Shown piece after piece: positions 58,310-64,000 of a DNA stretch of 64,000 nt. Source of the DNA: Enoplolaimus lenunculus (Eukaryota > Nematoda > Enoplea > Enoplida > Thoracostomopsidae); NCBI GenBank assembly GCA_030248215.1, contig JASANG010003723.1, positions 1 through 64,000 on the forward strand, in the 5' to 3' direction. Within the stretch, counting starts at the first letter, position 1. Each line of letters begins with the position of its first letter. The notes beneath the pieces were generated by a model. That model ran no database searches. It saw only the letters and a list, made by a program, of their open reading frames with translations, and had not been told where the DNA came from. Made by a program: the position numbers and the translations under genes.

Positions 58310-58672
58310 GGTTTAGAATGTATAGAATAAGGCCGAACAGTCGTATAAACATATTCCTAAACCTAAGTTAAGTCTAAGCGTAATGATGAGCTTATGCCTA
58401 CAGAACCGTGGCCCGCTCATCTTGCTAGAGGGTCTGAAAATTTTTCAGGGGGGGCATGAAAGGGTTTTCGTTGTCTTAAAAGCAAGGATGACATTTTGTA
58501 AGGGGGCTAAAAAATTTCCAGGGGGGCTGAGCCAGTTTGCCCCCGTTGGCTACGGGCCCGTATACCTAAGCCTAAAGCCTAAGCCTAAGCAAAAAATTAG
58601 TCTAAAGCGAAAAGCTTTACTCTATTAATCCCACAAAAACAACGTTCCGCCCCTGATCTGTTTGGCCCTGAT
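58310..58672. mobile_element. Family A-like MITE split by a second insertion
   Basis: Telomere-like halves at about 58310-58395 and 58562-58672 are separated by about 165 bp. The insert is bounded by CCGCTCATCTTGCTAGAGGG and, inverted, GGCTACGGGCCCG. The insert type (GTAGCCAGCTCA..CTTGC) recurs at about 13665-13710 and 21000-21075, which shows it is a separate mobile family nested here. Confidence 0.65.
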
Positions 58673-58855
58673 GTGGAAACTTCAGTGACAAATTATATTT
58701 TTATAAAAAACTTCAAATGAAGCTTAATTTTATTTGAAAATGGTTTTAAGTCTCTAATTTAACTTAACATTTTATTTCAGTCAACAAATAATTTTGAGTC
58801 TCAAATTTGAATTTTAAAAATTTAATTTGCCAGACTTTTAACAATTACTCAACTG

Positions 58856-59043
58856 GACCAATGTTACTTTTAACGGCGTAACAGTAGATTAAGCGTATTC
58901 CTAAAGCGTCAGCCGAAGCATTGCAAAAGTGTATTCCAAGGCTAAGCCTAAGCCTATTAAGCAAAAAAATATAATCAACAATCTAAATCGAGTCTTTTAC
59001 TGACGCACAAACTACTTGCACGCCCCTAAAAGTAACATGAGCC
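58856..59043. mobile_element. MITE with nematode-telomere-like core, family B
   Basis: Same ends and layout as the other family B copies, but more degenerate. Flanks CTCAACTG (58848-58855) and CTCAAATG (59044-59051) agree at 7 of 8 bases, so this is an older insertion. Confidence 0.8.
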
Positions 59044-59286
59044 CTCAAATGAAACGCAATTGCAGAAAAATAATTATGTCTAAAATTTCAAAACTGAAAG
59101 CTAAATTCCCAATAACCCAAATAGAAAATTTAACTTCGTTTATCCAGATCAGAGGAGGGAAAGTTGGTACAGATTTTTTTACCCGAGAGTACATCCGCGC
59201 AAAATTCTGTTTCCCGTTATCCGCATTTATCCGCACAGAATTCCTTTACCGTTACCCGTTTGTACGCGCTCTTTAGTTTTACAAAC

Positions 59287-59421
59287 ATTGTAAATTTCAG
59301 TGAGTTGATTTGAACTCAGAATGAGCTGAATCCACTTAGAGGTTTGAGCTGCGAATTAGGCCATTCAGAACTCGGTATTCTGAATTGATTTATATCATTC
59401 TGAGTTAATTGATTAACCGCC
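59287..59421. mobile_element. TGAGTT-rich MITE, truncated
   Basis: Left end TGTAAATTTCAGTGAGTTGA with the usual AACTCAGAATGAGCTGAATC block. The right half is missing after TGAGTTAATTGATTAAC. Confidence 0.6.
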
Positions 59422-60015
59422 CTTGATCTTTACATGGGCCGAAATTCTTTATCCGCGGATACCCGCGATTAGCGTGCAGCTCTCATTCAGATTTAAGTAT
59501 ATATTGATATATGGAATATCCGGATACATTTGCCGAATATTACGGAAATTAAAAATATCCGATGCTTATCACCATTGGTCATTATAACACATTAACCCGT
59601 ACTGAGAAAACCAGCTGGAAGACAAAAAATTACGCAGAACCAAATTTCTCGAGCCGAAAATTTCATCGGTTGTATCTATTTGAAAATCGACCGTTACTAA
59701 TATATATATGTATGTATGTATATATTGAATACTTATCAGTCCATGGATAATTTTGTTAGCATAAGATTGTATTTCACAGTTAAAAATTGGGTCAGAAATA
59801 ACAAACGAAGGACAAATAACTGGTCGGATTCGGCGTTTTTTTTGTAAAAACTAACCTGATTTGAATTTATATCGCGGGTTTTTTGGGAAAAGTTCGGTGT
59901 TTATTTCGCTATAGCGCTATCCCAGCCTATCGGTATACTCATGAATCACATGGTGCAACCGGAGATTAAAGCTACCGGAACCCGAGAAGCGGTGCCGGTC
60001 TTACGCAATAATTGT

Positions 60016-60032
60016 CCCCCCCCCCCCCCCCC
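60016..60032. repeat. 17-base C run
   Basis: Uninterrupted C17 in the intergenic region. A comparable G10 run sits at 3770-3779. Such runs are prone to length error in long reads. Confidence 0.9.
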
Positions 60033-60196
60033 GAGAAATTCTGCCCTCGGAAGAATTAGACTTATTTAGTTCTTCTCCCGTTCACGGTATAATTCAATCT
60101 CGCCTCCCATTTAATTATTCTCCCTGGACGAATTAGACTGGTTCATTTTCCCTACTCAGGATATTATTCTTCGTCCTGTTTTTTAGGTTTCCCCAC

Positions 60197-60422
60197 ACTG
60201 TAAATTTCAGTCAATTAATTTTAACTCAGAATGAGTTGAATCGCTCAGCCTGGGTTAAGACTATCAGAATTTAGAATTTAATCAACACACCCAGAGTCAA
60301 CTCAACTCTGTCAGAGTGAGAATCAACTCAAACTTAGAGCGAGTTAACGTTTACTGATATTAATTCAGAAATAACCAACTTGCTAGCTGAATTGATTAAT
60401 CAACTCATTGGAATTTACAGTG
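60197..60422. mobile_element. TGAGTT-rich MITE
   Basis: Ends CACTGTAAATTTCAGTCAAT and CAACTCATTGGAATTTACAG are inverted. It has the same repeated AACTCAGAATGAGTTGAATC blocks as the other copies. Confidence 0.72.
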
Positions 60423-60889
60423 CGACAACGGTTATGCCAGCATTCTTTCCTCGGTAAATTTAATTTTCGAGCTGACATATCAAATAGTTTCGTATGAAAT
60501 TGTCAGAGCTTTAAACCAATTTTACAGTAATTAAACTGTAAGGTTGGTGAAGGAGTAATGTGGTACATAATTCAACCGAACAAGAAATTTATACAGAAGA
60601 AAGAATTAAAAACTATGGCTTTTGCTACATTGTTCTGTGAGCTTGAAGAATAAGTACTTAACCCGGAATGTGGGTAAAAATCAAACTGGTTTTATTTTTC
60701 CGCGGGAAGAAAAACGTAAACCGTGACACCGGACGGTGAACCGGAATTCGGCTTTGCCGAAGCCAAAGACACAACTTTGGTTTACAGTCTGGTACATTTT
60801 AACGATATTCGCTTTCGGTATTTTTCAATTTTGGTTACGATATTCTTTCGAAGGTTGACCCAGGGGTCCATCTAAAGATCAGTGGCAGA

Positions 60890-61078
60890 ACATTTTTCTG
60901 TGGGACTACAATGGAGTAAGTTTAAGCGAAAAATTTTCAATTTACTATCTTTAGGCTTTAGATTAATTTTTTGCTTAGCTTAGGCTTAGGCTTAGGAATA
61001 TGCTCATTCTTACGCTTAGGCTTAGGCTTAAGCTTAAGCTTAGGCTTAGGAATATTCTTATATTCCGCCCCTGTTCTC
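60890..61078. mobile_element. Degenerate telomere-core MITE
   Basis: Contains TTAGGCTTAGGCTTAGG arrays twice and a right end near TATTCCGCCCCTGTTCTC. A further fragment of the same kind is at about 62105-62205, and an isolated TTAGGC-like patch at 61460-61520. Terminal repeats are too worn to set exact limits. Confidence 0.6.
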
Positions 61079-61551
61079 AACATTGTCCACTCAGATAAGC
61101 CCTGAAGATAACACTCAGATCTCCAGAAATTGGCAATTTTGTGGTTGGTCGGCGCGGGTTTACGTTTTATTAAAATAACGAACGTAAATGGTTCTTGTGC
61201 CAGAACCTGAAACCGTATTTTGAACCCAACTTACAAAAATTCCTAAAAATGAATTGAACCCTGAACATCATTTCAGCCATAGTTGTGGGATTGTTTAGTT
61301 TCGACTGATTACAACTTTATCGCAACAAATTTAACTTTTTTAGTTTATTATTTAATTGAAAGTAAACAATTCGTTAGCAATGTTGAGCCAAAATATCTAA
61401 TCGCATGGTATCACATCTTTTGTGCAAAATGTGATCTATGGTAAAATCAATATTTCTTCCGGTTTTTAGCTTAGACTTAGGTTTAGGTATAAAATTATCC
61501 ACACGGTTAGGCTTAATAGACTAGATTTTAGTGACATGATAACACTGCTGA

Positions 61552-61803
61552 ACTGTAAATTTCAGTGAGATGATTTTAACTCAGAATGAGTTGAATCACT
61601 CAGTCTGAGTTAGGACTATCAGAACTCAGAATTTTGAGTTAATACAATTCATTCTGAGTTAATTAATCAACTCAGCCAGAATCAACTCAACTCTGAGTGA
61701 GAATCAATTCAACTCATAGTGAGTTAACGTTGCCTAATATTAACTCAGAAATAAACCAACTCGCAAGCTGAATTGCTTAATCAACTCATTGTAATTTTCA
61801 GTC
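61552..61803. mobile_element. TGAGTT-rich MITE, best-preserved copy
   Basis: Ends ACTGTAAATTTCAGTGAG and CTCATTGTAATTTTCAGT. About 250 bp packed with AACTCAGAATGAGTTGAATC and its inversions, so a single strand could fold in many alternative ways. Non-coding. Confidence 0.75.
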
Positions 61804-62368
61804 TGACCACCCTGATCTATATTGGCCTTTTGTGTGTTCCATGCGACCGAAATTTTAAAACGCAATATGTACCACAGGAGCGATTGTCAAATTGGCTGGC
61901 TTTGAGCCAACAGTCAATTTAAATGAAGACAAAGGCTAAATTACGTATGACAGGCGTTTCAGCTTTATTAATCTATACATTACAGTACAACTGAACAGTA
62001 TTCGGCAAGGTCAAATAATGAATATATACTTTAAATAACTAATATTTACTTGATTTTATCTCATGAAAACTTTCGGTTGATGGTCGTATTTTGGTTTTCA
62101 AATTGAGGCCCATGTAATAATCATGGGTGGAACCAACATTCTTCGCTGAGACCGCAATAGAGTAAGCTTAAGCTTTAGACTATTTTTTGCTTGGATTAAG
62201 CTTATGCGAGTTTCACGTTATAACCGGGGCAGGCAAGACACGGGTTGTCTTTGTCTTTGTCCCATGTTGATTCCACATCAACGTTAAAATTCGTGCTCAA
62301 ATCGGATCAGCGGACAGTGTAACTTTTGGATACTAATAAATGAACGAAAAGTTGAACGGCTTGTACAT

Positions 62369-62580
62369 ACACTGCAAAAAATGGTGAATCAAGTTTATTG
62401 TCACCAAAATAGTCTCTACGGGACTACACAAACTGTGTCAAATTCGACACCGCCAGAGTCAAACGTGCGAATTAGTAAGTCGAATTTCACCCTGGCAGCG
62501 TCGAATTTGACTCAGTTTGCGTAGATGCATAAACCCTATTTCAGAGAGAGCTAATTTGACTCACCAGTTTTTGTAGTGTA
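62369..62580. mobile_element. GACTCA-type MITE
   Basis: Inverted ends TACACTGCAAAAAATGGTGA and TCACCAGTTTTTGTAGTGTA. Interior AGTCAAACGTGCGAATTAGT and GTCGAATTTGACTCAGTTTG. Relatives are at about 56503-56650 and 57617-57735, in or next to introns 2 and 1 of the DEG/ENaC gene. Confidence 0.75.
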
Positions 62581-62848
62581 CATAGGGCATGTCTTACGAC
62601 GCCTGTTTATCCAAATTCACTACCTACATTTTTCCTGCTGACAATTCACGTTAAAATACAAAATTTTAACGCTTTAAGTACCGTTTTCAAAAACGCAGTT
62701 AAAATACGTTTACTTAATATCGTTTTGATACACATCGCTATCGATTTCACAGGTTCTTCCGTTGAATAAACGCGTTTTATGCATTGTGCACAATACGGAG
62801 TGACACTGTGGGGGAAAATTTCCAGTCATTCTGGCAAATTAATAAAGG

Positions 62849-63173
62849 GTCTTTTCCGTTATTACCCCCTCCCAGCCCGCGTTTGCCCAAAAGTGGTCGG
62901 ATTTTGAAAATTTTTACATATTTCAGCTTCTTATGACTTCCCCTGATCATTGCACGCCTAAATTTGAATTTTTGAAAAATTCAATTTTTAAGGACCCCCT
63001 TTGAAATCGAAATTTTTGTCAGTTTTTTAAATTTTTTGCATCATTCGACGCAGTTTCGCGCGCGCAATGATCAGGGGAGGTCATGAGAAGCTGAGAAGCT
63101 GAAATATGTGAAAATTTTCAAAATCGAACCATTTTTGGGCAAACACTGGCTGGGGGGATTAACGGAAAAGACC
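62849..63173. mobile_element. Second, shorter copy of the fold-back element
   Basis: Begins GGTCTTTTCCGTTATTACCC and ends with the inverted GGGGGATTAACGGAAAAGACC. The arms carry the same GCGTTTGCCCAAAAGTGGTC and CCCTGATCATTGCA blocks as the copy at 50576, but the centre is shortened and changed. The undisturbed right terminus shows what the 50576 copy looked like before its nested insertion. Confidence 0.82.
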
Positions 63174-63358
63174 GTTAATAAATTTATAAAATGTTGTATT
63201 TCAGTTTGCAAACTGAATTTTAAAATGTGTTGATAATATAATATAAGATTCTGTTTGAAACGTAAAAAGCGTTTAAAATACGTTCTATTTATGACAATTT
63301 CCAAGGGTGTTTTTTGTTTCGTTTTTGGATGCGTCATTTGTGAACCTGTTATCGTTGT

Positions 63359-64000
63359 CTAGTTTACTGCAGAATTTTGACCTATACTCTGTAGAATAGG
63401 GCTAAATGGTAATTGCTGATTGTTCGTAATCCTGAAATTTTGTTCAGAATTTGGCTGTTGGATTGAAGTTTGTTTGACAAATAATGGAAACGAATCTTGA
63501 CGTGGGTAGAGAATTCTGCTGGCACTGTTTTCTAGTTTTGTTTTAGCAGATCCTCGTTTTGTGCCAGGATTTCGTCGATTTTTTAAGTTAATTTTTGTCG
63601 CACCGTCGTGGCGTTGATTATTGAACGGCAGACTGCGATCTTTTCCAGTGAGAACATTTGCATCGGTTTTCTTGGTTTGAAACTGCGGTTGACTTCGAAT
63701 TGAACTCAACTCTGGCCGAGAAATTGGTAGCACTGGTCGGCCACGCCAACGCGGAGACGGATTATTAATGGCAGTCCAGTCGTGATTTAAATTGTTCCAT
63801 TTTTTCTGTTGATTCAATTCCACCGCGCGTTGTTGTAATTCAATATTTCGCCAATTGAGTTGCCTTTGATTATACCGCCTTTGTATCCCTTGCCAAGTGC
63901 TTTGTTGTTGCCGCTGTGGATTTCTCATACGTTGCCGTTTAGATCTTTGTAATCCAACGTGCTGTTTTTGCTCGTTACGGCTTGGTTCTTCGACCAGTAA
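63359..64000 (-). CDS. 3' coding end of an unrecognised Q/N/R-rich protein (partial)
   Basis: The reading frame is open from the right window edge (64000) to a TAG at 63361-63359, giving at least 213 C-terminal residues. The frame continues upstream of the first methionine (63928) to the edge, so that methionine is probably not the start. Composition is rich in Gln, Asn, Arg and Ser, with Trp in a polar context (KKWNNLNHDWTAINN, PSPRWRGRPVLP). No signal peptide, membrane segment or catalytic motif is visible. It looks like a disordered, possibly nucleic-acid-binding tail, but I recognise no family and a spurious ORF cannot be excluded. In favour of a real exon: length, no in-frame stop for 640 bases in AT-rich DNA, and base composition closer to the exons than to the flanks. 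Confidence 0.5.
   Translation of the reverse strand, partial: LLVEEPSRNEQKQHVGLQRSKRQRMRNPQRQQQSTWQGIQRRYNQRQLNWRNIELQQRAVELNQQKKWNNLNHDWTAINNPSPRWRGRPVLPISRPELSSIRSQPQFQTKKTDANVLTGKDRSLPFNNQRHDGATKINLKNRRNPGTKRGSAKTKLENSASRILYPRQDSFPLFVKQTSIQQPNSEQNFRITNNQQLPFSPILQSIGQNSAVN

Larger units (their letters stand above)
58155..63358. other. Intergenic region between the DEG/ENaC gene and the right-edge ORF
   Basis: Just over 5 kb made largely of the MITEs listed separately, with CCTAAG fragments and unclassified AT-rich DNA between them. The upstream region of the DEG/ENaC gene (58155-58310) has no recognisable promoter motif. Open frames of 60-90 codons here match nothing and cross repeats, so I annotate no gene. 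Confidence 0.6.

Noticed and set aside
54994-61078. True interstitial telomere or chromosome-fusion scar
   Set aside because: The TTAGGC-type arrays are short, degenerate and enclosed by inverted ends and target duplications, so they belong to MITEs and not to a fused telomere.

Overview
The window is animal nuclear DNA: AT-rich, dense in introns and loaded with short non-autonomous transposons. It holds one very large gene on the + strand, one complete smaller gene on the - strand, and the 3' end of a third gene running off the right edge. Two MITE families carry internal arrays of TTAGGC/GCCTAA, the nematode telomere repeat. That makes a nematode the most likely source, probably an intron-rich lineage outside the Caenorhabditis type. 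This is inference: no rRNA or mitochondrial marker is present.

Region 1 (1-6.3 kb) is a large imperfect palindrome. The left arm (1 to about 2437) is the reverse complement of about 3797-6312. Between the arms lie a ~400-base, almost pure A run and ~950 bp of spacer. The right arm carries the first three visible exons of the large gene. The left arm carries damaged inverted copies of the same exons. This may be a foldback assembly artefact, and it cuts off the true 5' end of the gene.

Region 2 (4.2-48.7 kb) is a Furry (Fry; sax-2 in C. elegans) homologue. I placed 57 exons, nearly all joined in consistent phase, encoding about 3,480 residues from just before the conserved DFIF..LVLIEVLKQ block to a stop at 48719-48721. 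Furry proteins are giant HEAT/armadillo-like scaffolds that activate NDR-family kinases and control cell shape and neurite patterning. The introns hold hAT-like, piggyBac-like and unclassified MITEs, minisatellites and one GC-AG intron.

Region 3 (48.7-53.4 kb) is a repeat-rich interval between two convergent genes. It contains tandem MITEs with a tRNA-like core, a ~780-bp fold-back element with a nested insertion, a 670-bp element rich in ATATGATAT, and a 9-bp minisatellite.

Region 4 (53.4-58.2 kb, - strand) is a complete five-exon DEG/ENaC (amiloride-sensitive family) channel of about 490 residues. Its second intron starts with a 40-bp tandem repeat that multiplies its 5' splice site.

Region 5 (58.2-63.3 kb) is intergenic DNA made mostly of MITEs. 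Region 6 (63359-64000, - strand) is the 3' coding end of an unrecognised Q/N/R-rich protein. No tRNA or rRNA gene, CRISPR array, or retrovirus-like or LTR element was recognised.
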